Source: Agapanthus africanus | Taxonomy: Eukaryota; Streptophyta; Magnoliopsida; Asparagales; Amaryllidaceae | DNA: 64,000 bases | Direction: 5' to 3' | NCBI GenBank assembly: GCA_030015575.1 | Contig: JASDDO010000006.1 | Location: 321,270,361 to 321,334,360 of the forward strand | Shown here: positions 45,399-57,561 of the stretch, in pieces | Layout of the letters: each line of letters starts with the position of its first letter | Position numbering within the stretch: the first letter of the stretch is position 1 | Notes under the pieces: model-generated | The model's input: only the letters and a program-made list of their open reading frames with translations | What the model was told of the DNA's origin: nothing | Database searches by the model: none | Program-made: the position numbers and the translations under genes

Positions 45399-45998
45399 CG
45401 ACCGTCCAAGTCGCTAAAAGGGCAGTATCGACCATCCAAGTCGCTAAAAGGGCAGCACCGACCGTCCAAGTCGCTAAAAGGGCAGCACCGACCGTCCAAG
45501 TAGCAAAAAGGGCAGCATGGACCGTCCAAGTCGCAAAAAGGGCAGTATCGACCGTCCAAGTCGCTAAAAGGGCAGCACCGACCGTCCAAGTCGCAAAAAA
45601 GGCAGCACCGACCGTCCAAGTCGCAAAAAGGGCAGCACCGACCGTCCAAGTCGCTAAAAGGGAAGCATCGATCGTCCAATTCATAAAAAGGGCAGCATCG
45701 ACCATCCACGTCGCAAAAAGGGCAGCATCGACCGTCCAAGTCGCTAAAAGGGCAGCACTGACCGTCCAAGTCGCTAAAAGGGCAGCACCGACCGTCCAAG
45801 TCGCAAAAAGGGCAGCATCGACCGTCCAAGTTGCAAAAAGGGCAGTATCGACCGTCCAAGTCGCTAAAAGGGCAGCACCGACCGTCCAAGTCGCAAAAAG
45901 GGCAGCACCGACCGTCCAAGTCGCTAAAAGGGCAGCACCGACCGTCCAAGTCACTAAAAGGGCAGCACCGACCATCCATGTCGCTAAAAGGGCAGCAA
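45399..45998 (+). repeat. 30-bp tandem array of X1
   Basis: About 20 units of exactly 30 bp, consensus ACCGTCCAAGTCGCTAAAAG followed by GGCAGCACCG. Units vary at a few sites (CGCTAAAAG or CGCAAAAAG; CACCG or CATCG). Period 30 keeps all frames in phase, so long but meaningless minus-strand frames appear. The unit resembles the AAGTCGTTAAACTGGGAA motif that X2 and X3 carry only twice. Confidence 0.95.
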
Positions 45999-46204
45999 CG
46001 AACTCCTCGTCGGAATTATACTCCGCCTTGGAATCAAGTCAACCAGATACTCCATCTCGGAGACACGTCAAGCATCGACCGTCCATGTCGTAAAAAGGGC
46101 AGTGCCAGCTTCCCAAAAAGCGGGAACCAAATCAAGTCGCCTCCACGTAAAAGAAGATCCATCAATTTCATACACACGACCCACATATGCTGCGTGCATT
46201 TATT

Positions 46205-46218
46205 GATGGGTGGCATTT
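46205..46218 (+). promoter_or_regulatory. Polypurine tract of X1
   Basis: GATGGGTGGCATTT before the 3' LTR; one G of the X2/X3 tract is replaced by T, so it is slightly decayed. Confidence 0.7.
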
Positions 46219-47714
46219 TGTTGGGGTCGAAATTTTCACCCCGGTTAACCAAGTCAAAATCAAAGTCAACCCTAAGCTAAGTGGGCCCAAGCATAGGTCA
46301 AGTGGGCTAATACCCGGGTCGAGCCCGAACACAAAGCGTCCGGCCTTCCGCTATACCAAAATAAAAATTTTGTAATAAATAATTTTGGTGTATTTCCCTT
46401 TTTTATTTTTTAAATAAATGTAAGAAAAATGGGCATAAAACCAAATTTTTGTAAAGCCCATAGCTTATGTACAAAAAGAAATAGCACACGAGGCATGGGA
46501 TAGGAAAAATGCCATTTTGTAAAGCCCAAAGGGTTATATGTAAAGTGTATAGCCTATAAAGGCAAAGATAATGAAAATACCTAACAACTTTTTTCTCTTT
46601 CCCAAAAAAAATCAAGATCTGTGCTCTTTCTCCTTGCTCAAGGTTCTAAAACCTTCTTTCTTTTGAATTAAATCAAGAGTTTTACTCTTCCTTTTCCGAA
46701 ACTAAATAGTTTTTCACCACAAAACCCACAAAAAGGAGCTTGGATCTTCCATCAGATCTTAAAAATGAGAGGTTTTTAAAATCTCACCCCTCTTGTTACC
46801 CAAAAGCCGGCCAACAAAAGAGGAAGAAGGAGACACATCTCCAAAGACCCCACTTTGGGGAAGATCTAGGGCTTAAGGGGAGAAGCCCCTTCATCAGCTT
46901 CATAAATATCTTAGGAGTTTAACTCCTCACACACACACACACACACACACACAAAAAAAAATAATAAGTATTTCTTTCTGGGAGCACAACTCCCAGTGCT
47001 GGGACCAAGTCCCTTTTGCCGCCCAGTGCCCGAGCGCTAACGTGCTTGGCACGTGAGGCGCAAGCGCCCATGCACCCAAAGCGCGAGCGTCCGAGCACCC
47101 ACATGCCTGGAACGTGAGGTGCTAGCGCCCAAAGCGCTAGTGCCCGAGCGCCCACGTGCCTGGCACGTGTGGCGCTAGCGCCCAAAGCGTGAGCGCTCGA
47201 GTGTCCACGTGCTGGGCATATGAGGCGCTAGCGTCTACTTGCCTGGCACGTGAGGTGCTGGCGCCCAAAGCACGAGCGCCCAAGGCGATAGAGCCAGCGC
47301 CCGCGTGCCGCGCATATGAGGCGCTGGCACTTTCTCCCACGCATCTTTTGGATGCCCTTTCTCTTTATACACACACACATACTCTACAACACCAGCCCGC
47401 TATCCAAGCCCGCTGTCGGGGTAGCGGGACCCCCGTAAAAACTCTGCGGGGCCCCAATATATCCAAAACCCCTTTCAAAAAACAACACACGTATACTGCA
47501 CATTGAGTTTGCATGACCTGTTTGACCCGTTAATCGGAGGTGCTCTTGTTCCAAAGGCGAAGGGTAATTAACGCCAGCTTAGTCCGCGGCTACTAGAGAT
47601 TCGGATCCCCACAATCAATAAACCCCAGCCTACCCTAGGCAGGAGGAATCTGTAATGCGCTTGACAAGCGCGCGCGTATTCCCATCTCAATGGGATGATG
47701 AAAAACACCCTACA
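46219..47714 (+). repeat. 3' LTR of X1
   Basis: 1,496 bp, partner of 6664-8266. TATA box at 46555-46562, CA microsatellite at 46928-46953, shortened GC-rich array at about 47030-47330. Confidence 0.93.
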
Positions 47715-47719
47715 CTCAT
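47715..47719. repeat. Target-site duplication of X1, right copy (CTCAT)
   Basis: Matches 6659-6663; the Z LTR continues after it. Confidence 0.95.
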
Positions 47720-49647
47720 GGTGGACGCCACACATCATATCATGAGAAACCGCAATTTTCTTTTAAAATAATCATAAGGTTTCAAAATTCACATGCAGTT
47801 TCCCAAATCCAGAAATCTCATGAAAACGGAAATCTCCAATAACATAATAATATATGAATATGTCAATGATGGCGAATGTACATGATATTAATATGATGCA
47901 AGCTAAATGAATAACTAGAAGATTTATATGTCAATAATGATGTAATGCAAAAATTCAAGTTTTCAAGCGAGTTCAACAGTGCGCGTGACATAGCAATTAT
48001 CAATGGTATCTGTGTACATATAAAATAGTGCAAGTGCGGTATGAACCATTGGTAATGGTGCAAATGTCCTAGTGTGATGATGTCAATGAGCATGATGATG
48101 CGTATGCAATATGGATAGGTGTATAAGTATATGTATACAAGGGTTGCAATTAGTACTAAACATCGGGCGCTTTACGCCATCCGAACAATTCCCCTATAGA
48201 TGTTGAATCTACTCACCGGAACAATCTCGGCTACTCGAATCCGACCACCTCCTTTCCTTTCCTAGCCACGTCCGACGTCTCCGCAATCGATCCTAGAATC
48301 GCACAAAACATAGCACATGAGGGTAGAAATCCGATATGACACGAAATCAACTACTACATGTGTGAACTTGGTGCATTAAACGTGTGCAACAACGTCTACG
48401 GCTAACCCTAAGGGCTGTCAACCAAAGGAAATGACAAAACAAGAATTGAAACATCTGTATCGTAGGTTATCATAACGTCTAAATTAAGGTAAAACGGTTC
48501 CAGATTCTCCTATACAAACAATTAGAGAAAGTTGCATATTCAATCGGCCTAATTGGAGTTCCAGAGAGCACTCGACAAAGACTCACACCCAAAGCCCCAA
48601 AATGGGCCGCAAATTGCTGCCAAATTATTAAATCTACGGCCATAAAATGGATGGGAAGGCTCAGATTTTAGGGTTGTATTCATAGCCCTAAGACTAGCTC
48701 CCAGTAATGGCAATTTCTCTCAAAAGTCTCTGTGTTGATAGAAGATTCTAAAACGAGACCCTAATCCTAACTAAATATGATATTTTACACTAAACCAAAA
48801 TATTAAGGTGTTTTAGTGAAAACTTGGTAGTTAAACAAGACTGTTAGACACTAAACTACTCTTAACTAACCTAATTTAAGTCATGATTAACCTAAAATTC
48901 ATAACAAACCCAAACTTAACCTAAAACCTCACTTGAAACTTTAAATTTACTTTAAACACTACCTTAAGTCTAAATTAAGAATAATTAAGGCAAAAAATTA
49001 GCAAAACATATTATAAACTTCACTCATATCTCGAAGTTAACTTGAAGGTGATCCTAAATTGAAAAGAGTGGCCTCAAGATGATGACTTGTTTCAAAGAAA
49101 CTCTTGAAGAGGTTTTAAAATTGGATTTTAGAAAAGATTAGTGAAGAATTTTGTGGTGATTTGTGTAGAGTTTTTGTGAAGCACGGAAGGGTTTTTTTAG
49201 CTAAGGAGAAAGAAAGAAGAAGAAAAGAATGAGAGAGAAGAGTCTAGAGAGTGAGAGAAAAATCAACCATGGCACACTTTCACCCTTCATTAAATGCACC
49301 GTGCTTATTTTTCTCATTTTCATTTTCATTTTTCTTTTCTCTAATATTCTAGAACCATCCTACTTATAAAATGAAATAATCATTTATAAATTTGTGTTTT
49401 AATGTGTCATGGTTGCATAAACATGTTTAACCTATACTAACTTATTGTTAACACTAGATTAGTGTGTGTATATGCATTTAAAATAATTTAATAAATAAAT
49501 AATTAAATAATCAAATAAATACATAAATAAATAAGTATATATATACACACATATAGAAATAATTATTGACTAGTTTTATTGGAAAAATAATGCATGTTAT
49601 TCCACTAATTAATTTATAATTATTCTAAAAAAATTTAAAACGTTATA
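47720..49647 (-). repeat. 3' LTR of Z, right part
   Basis: Continues the Z LTR from 6663; similar to 59870-61598 along its length. The LTR start on the minus strand is TATAACG at 49647, while the related solo LTR begins TGTAACA; the terminal TG appears to have mutated. No gene is seen. Confidence 0.88.
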
Positions 49648-49660
49648 ATCTTCCCCCTTT
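49648..49660 (-). promoter_or_regulatory. Polypurine tract of Z
   Basis: AAAGGGGGAAGAT on the minus strand immediately before the 3' LTR start. Confidence 0.8.
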
Positions 49661-49669
49661 AAGAAATTC

Positions 49670-50760
49670 GGTCCCCGAATTTAAAATCTAATTATGCGTA
49701 CCTTTGAAGAATTGAGGATATTTTTTTCGCATCTCGCTTTCAACTTCCCACATGACCTCTTCGTTATTCGGGCCACGCCATAGAACCTTCACGGACGGTA
49801 AGGCCTTCGACCGTAATTTTTTCTCCTGCTGGTTCAGGATAACGACCGGCTTCTCGGTGAAGAAAAGATTGCGCTCCAGTTGAATCGTCTGATACTGAAT
49901 CGCATGAGAAGGGTCATGAAGGTACTTGCGAAGTATTGATACATGAAATACGGGATGTACATCAAGAAAACTGGGTGGAAGTGCTAAGCGATAGGCGACG
50001 GTACTGACTCGCTCAAGAATCTCAAAAGACCTACATATCTGGGACTAAGTCTCCCTTTCTTTTCGAACCTCATCACACTCTTCATTGGCGAGACTCTTAA
50101 GAAAACATGATCACCCACGGCGAACTCAAGTCTGTGATGACGGCGATCGGCATAAGACTTTTGCCTGCTCTGGGCTACTCTCATCCAATCCTGGATCAAC
50201 TGGATCTTCTCCGTAGTCTTCAGAACTAGCCGCGGTCCCAAAATCCTGCTCTTGCTGAGGTCGGTCCAACATACTGGTGATCGACACTTTCTCCCATATA
50301 AAGCCTCAAAAGGTGTCATCTGAATCTTCTCTTGAAAACTGTTATTGTAGGAAAACTCTATCAAGGGCAAGTGACGATCCCAACTGCCACCAAAATCTAG
50401 TATGCATGCTCGGAGCATATCCTCGAGAGTCTGTATAGTCCGCTTTGACTGACCATCAGTCTGCGGATGAAAAGTTGTACTGAAACTCAAACGGGTGCCC
50501 AAAACCTCCTGAAGTTTCTGCCAAAGACGGCTGGTAAACTGGGTGCCTCTGTCGGAAATAATGCATGTCGAAACGCCGTGTAGCCGCACAATCTCATCAA
50601 TATATATCTGAGCATACTGACCAAATCCGAAAGTGGTCTTCACTGAGAGGAAGTGGGCCGCATTCGTCAACCGATCTACAATCACCCAAATGGAGTTATA
50701 CTCTCGACTGGACCTAGGTAGACCCATAACGAAATATATGGAGATCTGCTTCCATTTCTA
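49670..50760 (-). pseudogene. pol: Z integrase with chromodomain-like tail, catalytic residues lost
   Basis: Core in frame 50727-49984: ISIYFVMGLPRSS at the first catalytic block (Tyr where Asp is normal in FDFxxGLP-like motifs), IISDRGTQFTS (second Asp present) and HPQTDGQSKRTIQTLEDML (Lys where Glu is normal). Two of three acidic residues are replaced. Then GDHVFLRVSPMK and a GPY/F-like module (KKGRLSPRYVG). After a break, 49970-49680 encodes VSILRKYLHDP, VKVLWRGPN and EVESEMRKKYPQFF, which resembles the chromodomain-like C terminus of Tekay chromoviruses. That domain is thought to steer integration to heterochromatin. The protein could not integrate DNA. Confidence 0.82.
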
Positions 50761-51153
50761 CTCCGGAATAGGCAAAGGCTGTAATTCTCCCGCCGGCCTC
50801 TGATGCTCGGCCTTGACTTGATGGCAAGTCAAGTATCTCGAAATGAAATCTAAAACATCTTTCTTCATCCCTTCCCACCAGTAGATATCTCTCAAATCAC
50901 AATACATCTTAGTGGAACCCGGATGAACCTTATATAATGATTGATGTGCCTCCTCTTAGATCTCGCGTCTCATCCCTTCAGAATCTGGTACACATAGACG
51001 AGTCCCAAATCGTAGCACTCTCTGGCCATCAATCACAAACTCCAAATCTCTCTTTTGTCGAACCTGCTCCATAATCTCGGACAAACGGAAATCGTCGGAC
51101 TGTGCCTCCCGGATGCGATCAAGTAAAAGTGGACGGGCATGGACATGCGCAAG
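50761..51153 (-). pseudogene. Z region between RNase H and integrase core, zinc region decayed
   Basis: Expected place of the connection and integrase zinc region. Short minus-strand pieces such as VYQILKG and CDLRDIYWWEGMKKDVLDF can be read near 50990 and 50860, the latter typical of the integrase N terminus, but stops interrupt every frame. Confidence 0.55.
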
Positions 51154-52143
51154 CTATCCTCCGATGGTAGTGAACTCAAACTTTACTCTGCTATCGCATA
51201 AGATCTGCCAATTTGTAGAAAACTGTCTATGAACTGTGCTCAAATAGGACAAACTACCTCTGGGCTTCCGACTCAAAGCATCAGCTACCACATTCGCTTT
51301 GCTCGGGTGATAAAAGATTTCACAGTCATAGTTTTTTACAAGCTCCATCCAACGGCGCTACCTCAAATTCAGATCCCGCTGTTGGAAGATGTACTTCAGG
51401 CTTTTGTGGTCCGTAAGGATCTGGCACTACTCGACGTACAAGTAATGCCTCCAAATCTTGAGCGCAAAGATTACCGCGGCCATCTCTAGATCGTGAGTGG
51501 GATAGTTCTGCTTGTGCTTCTTCAATTGCCGAGAAGCATAAGCGATGAATTTGCCGTGCTGCATCAACATGCAACCTAGATCCACTCGAGAAGCATCGCA
51601 ATAAACAATACAGCTGCCTGATCCTGAAGGCAAAGATAGAACATGTGCAGTCGTCAAACGAGTCATCAACTGCCGAAAACTCTACTCACATGTCTCAGTC
51701 TAAAGAAATGGAACTCACTTCCGAGTCAGTCCGATTGGCGATGCAGCGATACGAGAAAAATCATGTACAAAACATCGGTAGTAACCGGATAAGCTCAAGA
51801 AGCTGCGAACCTCTATCACTGAAACAGGTCTGGACCAATACTTTACGGCCTCGATCTTCTTCAGGTTCACTCGTATACCATCTCTCATAACCATATGACC
51901 CAAGAAGTCAACACTATCAAGCCAAAAAGCACACTTCGAGAATTTAGCAAACAACTGGTGCTCTCTCAATATCTGCAATGTGATCCTCAAATGCTGTGCT
52001 CCTCTCGACTCTTGGAGTACGCCAGAATGTCGTCAATGAATACAATAATAAACTAGTCGAGAAACGGCCTGAGGATTCGGTTCATCAAATCCATGAACGC
52101 TGCTGGGGTATTAGTGAGCCCGAACGACATCACCAAGAACTCG
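51154..52143 (-). pseudogene. pol: Z RT (second half) and RNase H, broken
   Basis: Continues RT after the solo [26 protein letters not shown], then a stop and FIIVFIDDILAYSKS, so the IDD catalytic pair is present. HQLFAKFSKCAFWLDSVDFLGH and GIRVNLKKIEAVKYW follow. RNase H has [13 protein letters not shown] (Asp present), [21 protein letters not shown] (Glu present) and LTDHKSLKYIF, separated by two in-phase stops (51427 region and near 51360). It ends with VVADALSRK. Lesions are mostly single stops in an otherwise consistent phase. The first half of RT is 56405-56198. Confidence 0.82.
52139..52143. repeat. Target-site duplication of the solo LTR, left copy (ACTCG)
   Basis: ACTCG recurs at 56198-56202; RT sequence on the two sides is contiguous in Z. 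Confidence 0.93.
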
Positions 52144-55100
52144 TGTCATGACCCGAATGTGGCACGTGACCGACACTTAAATCGCGTGACATCTAAAAAC
52201 GTCGACATGGTCCAAGTAAACCGAAACCCGGAATCTAAACCATTTTTGAAAATATTGGAGGTGAGGTTTAAAATAGTCATCAGATGGGATCAGTTTAAAA
52301 TAAAGATTTAAATTTAACTAAGTATGTTTGAAAAAGCATTTATGGCATTTTGAAATTCGACAGCACCTCCTTTGTAAATTTTGAATAAAACCTGATACAA
52401 CATAATAATAAAAACAACATCCCAACGAGAGCTAGCTTTCACGCCCAAATGGCAGAGCAACCAAGCAAACAATATACGATGCCCAACGGCAAAGAAAAGA
52501 AAAGTGAAACAAACCAACAAGTATAAAAGAGTCGACTCCAACGAGTGCTACGCCCACAACACACAAACTCTAAGTCTCGCTTCTAAGTCCATAATATACA
52601 AGTTCTAAGTCGATGGAGTTTTACTAGATACAAGAATATATAAATATACAAGTGTGGGTATGAACAACAGTAGCCCACCTACCAAAGCAATCACCGAGAA
52701 GAAGGGTCTGCCGCAATCCACCGATATTCCGAGCGTTATAACCTGCAAGAAACTGTTGCACAATGGGGGTGAGTTGCCAACTCAGTGAATAAAAGTACAT
52801 CACAGGGTAGAAATCGAAATGCACAACGATACCTAGGTTATAAGTATAGTATTATCATATCCTGTATTGATATATATATAATATGCATAAGTATCATAAA
52901 TGCAACACTATCCATCACCGGAACCCAAAATATATATGTAAAACATCTTCTTTAAAATAGCTATGGAATACATATGTCACGGCATAAAAGCAAACGTGAT
53001 AGTATGAAGTATAATAGGTATCTTATTTAAGATATACGTCTTGCTGTTTTAGTAAAATGTGATAAGAGGTTTACGGTTTAAAAGATTCCAGTGTCATACT
53101 AGACATGTCAAAATAATGAGACTATAGCTCGTTTTAGATTTCCTTTTTATATGCACCAACTGGTAAAAAGGTATTTAGGTACTGTTCCCCTGATCAGTCC
53201 TGATCAGCTACAATAATGCACAACTATAACTGTATACCTCACATGATAGAAACATATCAATATATAAATGTCCAGCATTGACACCCGAAATCAGAAATCT
53301 CTCGTGTCCATCACCGACACGTAAATCCTCAAATCTCTCGTGTCGATCACCGACACATAAATGCAGAAATCGTTGACACCATCTCAACGGATGATCGCCC
53401 TTCGATATCCCTGGCCCCGGTCAGTATCCCCTGCATATCCGCCGTGCTCAACTCTAGCTCCGGCCAGTATCCCCTGGATATCTGCCGTTCTAATATCCAT
53501 CTTCGGTATCGAGTGTCCTCGCTAGGCTCCTCGCCTCTAATGTGGCTTTCCTGCCCCTCGGTCTCGACCGGGTCCACCATGTATCCGTCTGTTTACTCCC
53601 CCACTCAGCCTGGATAATTAGCAAGTCCATAACCATACATCTCCCCCACTCGGTTCGGAATAAAAACAATCAGAAAACATCAAACTCATGCTGGACGTCA
53701 ACTCATCGTATCCAGAAATATTAAGTAAATAATAAGGGTACTTTCATAGATCATTCTGATGATATTATATATATATATATATATAACAGCGTCTCATACC
53801 ACTGATATATATCATCGAAAGTAAAACATCCTGAAACTCATAAGAATTGAATACGAATACCCATGGTATTGGTATTCGCGATATTCAATAGGTAATAAAG
53901 GTAAAGTACGTAAATAAAGTCATACATGCAACAAACGTAATAGTTCTACAGTGTCATGGCAATACTAATGATGTGTAGTGTAGCATACGCTCTATGCTCA
54001 TGTAGCATAGCAATCATTTGTATTGTGCAAGTGTTCTATAGTGTATAAAACAGAAAGTAATTCTACCCATATCCATAGTACATAATAAAATCAGATTTTC
54101 TGGATATAAGGAATCAATATGCCTCGTATTGGAATTACATATACATCACATGGTATAGCGGTCCTACAGTGGCAAGGCAATACCAATGAGGTGTAGTGTA
54201 ACATATGCATCTATACTCGTGCAACATAATACTCATTGGTAATCGTGTAGTGTTCTATTAGTGTATTCATATAATGGAAACGTATATCATCGATAAGTGT
54301 ATCGCGAACATGTAAAGTAAATCTAAGCGTTTTGCGTAAATATTAAATATAACTACTTGCTATGAACAATACCGTTATCTTTGAGAATGGAACGAAACGT
54401 TGGTTTTGAAATAAGGATGCTTCCTTAAGTTAAAAATAGATATTCATTTGGAAATTAGCATCGCATCCTTATCATTTATCAATTAAAAGGGAAACGAATC
54501 GTTAGTTTTTAAAAGAGTATAGCTCACTCGAATATAACCTTCTAAATTAAAATAATTTAAGATTACACAAATCTGTAAGAAACTTGGCCGTATTCGGCAC
54601 ACTATCCACATTACCACAAGTATGGCATGATCCCTCATACAATATCCATATTATCTCAAGTACAGCATGATCCCTCATACAATATTCACATTATCAGAAT
54701 ATCCATATTGTACGGATCTATCGTCATGTACGTATGTCATAATAACCATGTATTAAACTATATGCACATGAATAACATACTAGATGATAAATAATATTAA
54801 AACCCTTAACTAAATCATCAATAAGAACTAACTAGATAGCATAACTATCCTATCCTAGTTAAATAGTTGCGGGGGTGCTATACGCCATCCACCCGACATC
54901 TCATATAGATGTAAATCTACTCACCAACTTGTTGAGCTTGTTGAACCCACGATTGCTATGTCCGTCATCTGTCTCGGAAACCTTCATGATTGTACCTATA
55001 ATCGTAATTAAATCATATCGATGTAAATATGATATCAAAAACCAAAATAACGAGCTAGGCACCCGTAGGTTAGAACCTACAGCTTACTTACTCTAAAAAC

Positions 55101-56197
55101 GACAAGATATCCCTGTTATTAACGTACGAACGTCAACAATTCAGTGATGGCATAGAAATACGAAAAACCGTATCGAAATGTCGGAAACTTTAACAAAACC
55201 CATACTAGAATACTCCCAGATTTCACTGTATGAATATTGGGACAAATCAAACAATACTATAGATCATAAAATAGCTAAATACACCTACTGAACAAAAATC
55301 AACACAAAATCCCTCAAGGGGCCCGACGACGCCGGTCAAAAGGGGATTCTTGCCGGATGAACCTAGGAGATAAGGGCTCGGTCTTTAGGTATAGTTTCCG
55401 AGTGGTCTAATAATACTATGGTCTTGTTAATTTTTCTAGTGGTTACACTAAGTGGTTCCAGATTCAAATATACACTCTCAAATATCAAAAATAGTTCAAA
55501 TTCTATATACTGCACACTATAAATAAGGGAACACCAGTTCAAGAAGAATATGTGGAAGCTCCTAGGTGTTGTATTGGCTCAAGCTTGAAGTTGTGAACAA
55601 CTTTGATGAAGGAAATAATGGCTTTTTTCTTTGTAGTGGTGAACACTTAGAAATTTTGATGTTGGAGCTTGAAAAGAGTATGTTTGTTCAGTTTGAGAAA
55701 TCTAAAATTTTTTCTAAGTGTTGTATGTAGAGAAAGCATGAGGTGTTAACTATGAAGGGTGAGGTGGAGAGTGGGAAGGTGGTGGTGTAAAGTGAGAAGG
55801 TGGAGGGAGGAGGATGAGTGTGTGGTGTGGAGATTGTGAGAGTTTAACCTAGTATATCATAAACACGTCCCCACTCTTAAACAAAGAATTAAAAACAAAA
55901 GAAAAACTCTTTTTCTTTAATTAAAACCCTTCATATTACAAATCTAAATTCATGTTTAAAAAGAAATGAAATACTTATTCTAACTCTTAAATATCATTAT
56001 CTTAATGTAAAATCTCATGTCATGTTAAAATATCATTTTTTATGATATCACACACTTTTCTTCATATTTACCAAAATAATCACATTTTTACGGATATAAA
56101 TCCGATACCAAAATTCAATGCGATATCATTTTTTTAAACTCATTATATTCATATTTAAAATTATAAATTAATATTTATAATTTTCCAAAATGTTACA
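52144..56197 (-). mobile_element. Solo LTR of a Z-related chromovirus, 4.05 kb
   Basis: Bounded by TGTCATGACCCG and AAATGTTACA and flanked by ACTCG. No coding sequence lies inside. It shares with the Z LTR the termini and internal blocks, such as the GTGAGTTGCCA segment (near 52768), the GATATCCGCCG/GGGTCCACCATGTA segment (53400-53580) and the TTACGCCATCC/TAGATGTAAATCTACTCACC segment (near 54875), but it is about 950 bases longer. It is presumably left by LTR-LTR recombination of a full element. It splits the Z RT between GHYEL-type and FLVMSFG motifs. Confidence 0.85.
53765..53785. repeat. AT microsatellite
   Basis: About ten AT dinucleotides inside the solo LTR. Confidence 0.85.
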
Positions 56198-56202
56198 ACT
56201 CG
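56198..56202. repeat. Target-site duplication of the solo LTR, right copy (ACTCG)
   Basis: Matches 52139-52143. Confidence 0.93.
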
Positions 56203-57148
56203 TAATGCCCATAGCGTGTCCAAAAAGCAGTATTCAGAATGTCATCATTCCGGACCCGCAACTGATGATAACCCGACCGCAAGTCAATCTTCGAAAAATG
56301 TCCCGCACCCTGGAGCTGATCAAACAAATAGTCAATGCGAAGTAGAGGATACCTATTCCGCTCCATATCTCGGTTCAGCCGACGATAATCAATGCACAAT
56401 CTCATATGACGTCCTTCTTCTTAACGAACAGGACAGGAGCTCTCCAAGACGACACACTCGGACGAATAAGTCCCTTGTCAAGTAAATCTTGCAACTGATC
56501 CTTAAGCTCTTTAATCTCCGCCGGGGACATCTGGTAAGGCGGTATAGAAATAGGCCCCATGCCGGGGATCAAGTTGATGCAGAACTCGATATTGCGCTCT
56601 AGCGGCAATCCAAGTAACTCATCAGGAAATATATTAGGAAACTCTTTCACAATCGGAACCTGGTCCAATGGGATCTCTGTGGCTCCAGCATCATGAATAT
56701 ATGCCAAGAATCCCCGACATCCTTTCCTCAAGAGCCGACTAGCGCAAAGGGCAGAAATCAAACTGGGAAGGGTGGCACTACGGTCTCTCTGAATAACAAG
56801 AACTGGCTTTCCCCGAAAACTAAATCTGACCGTCTTCTCATGGCAGTCCACGGATGCATAACAAGTGGCTAACCAATCCATGCCGTATAGAATGTCGAAG
56901 TCTAACATGTCGAGAAAGATCAAATCAACAGAAGAATCTCTATCCCCAATACGAACGGAACACGACTGAAACACATGTCGAGTGATAAAAGACTCACCTA
57001 CGGGAGTAATCACAATGAGTGGCTGATCTAACAAAGACGAATCTTGGCCCAAACTCGGTACAAAGTGTATGGATACATAAGAGTGTATAGAACCAGGGTC
57101 GAACAATATGCGTGCGTCGAAAGAACACACTGAAAGAGTACCTGTCAC
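56198..57148 (-). pseudogene. pol: Z protease and first half of RT
   Basis: The frame from 57148 has LFDPGSIHSYVS (the DPGS aspartic protease core) and FDILYGMDWLA, then a linker with PNIFPDELLGLP and the RT start: [24 protein letters not shown]. After a frame change near 56404 comes [21 protein letters not shown] with [21 protein letters not shown]. The solo LTR interrupts at GHYEL. Protease and RT residues in this half look complete apart from the frame change. Confidence 0.85.
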
Positions 57149-57561
57149 AACTGCATTCGATGCTTGCGCATCCTACGTAGTCAAAGAAAAAACTCGGGCC
57201 TATCCTCTACCGGTACTTGGCTGTCCTCTGCCTCTGCCATCTCGTCCTCTCTGAAAAAGACCGCCACGACTACGCCCTCTCGGAACGTCGATCTGGCGTG
57301 GAGTAATGATGGGCGTAGGAGGTAAAGCTCTCAGAGAAGGGGGTGAAGGTGGTAAGGTGACCTGTAGAACTGCTGTCTCGCTTTAGCGCTTCACAGTACA
57401 ATGTCTGACACGGTGATGAGGACTCATACACCAAAAACATCCTGGCGACGGTTGCTGACCCGGTAAGTAAGAGCTAAATAATTGGCCCCGTATCATGCCT
57501 CGGCCGCCACCACGTCCTAAAAAAATCCGCCGCGGCCTCTGCCTTCCATACCTCTGCCAAA
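57149..57561 (-). pseudogene. Z gag C terminus and zinc-knuckle region, decayed
   Basis: Gly/Arg-rich sequence on the minus strand (RGRGGFF, GRGRG) with many stops, in the place where chromovirus gag has an RNA-binding knuckle. I cannot read an intact C-x2-C-x4-H-x4-C motif. Confidence 0.5.

Larger units (their letters stand above)
6664..47714 (+). mobile_element. Element X1: Tat-type Ty3/gypsy retrotransposon, interrupted by X2 and Y
   Basis: Plus-strand element bounded by CTCAT duplications. It has 5' LTR 6664-8266, primer-binding site, gag, protease, RT, RNase H, archaeal-type RNase H, truncated integrase, a long 3' non-coding region, and 3' LTR 46219-47714. Removing X2 and Y leaves about 13.0 kb. 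The second RNase H domain with DGxS-like and NNEAEYEAL motifs is known from the plant Tat lineage. Every coding domain has stops or frame breaks and the integrase C terminus is missing, so this copy is not autonomous. It shares LTR type, primer site and 3' hairpins with X2 and X3. Confidence 0.92.

Noticed and set aside
45352-45979. Two long minus-strand frames of about 200 residues with a decapeptide repeat
   Set aside because: They are the 30-bp tandem array read in two frames. A period divisible by three keeps any stop-free unit open.
45399-45998. CRISPR-like regular repeats
   Set aside because: Units are directly adjacent with no unique spacers, and the context is a plant retrotransposon.
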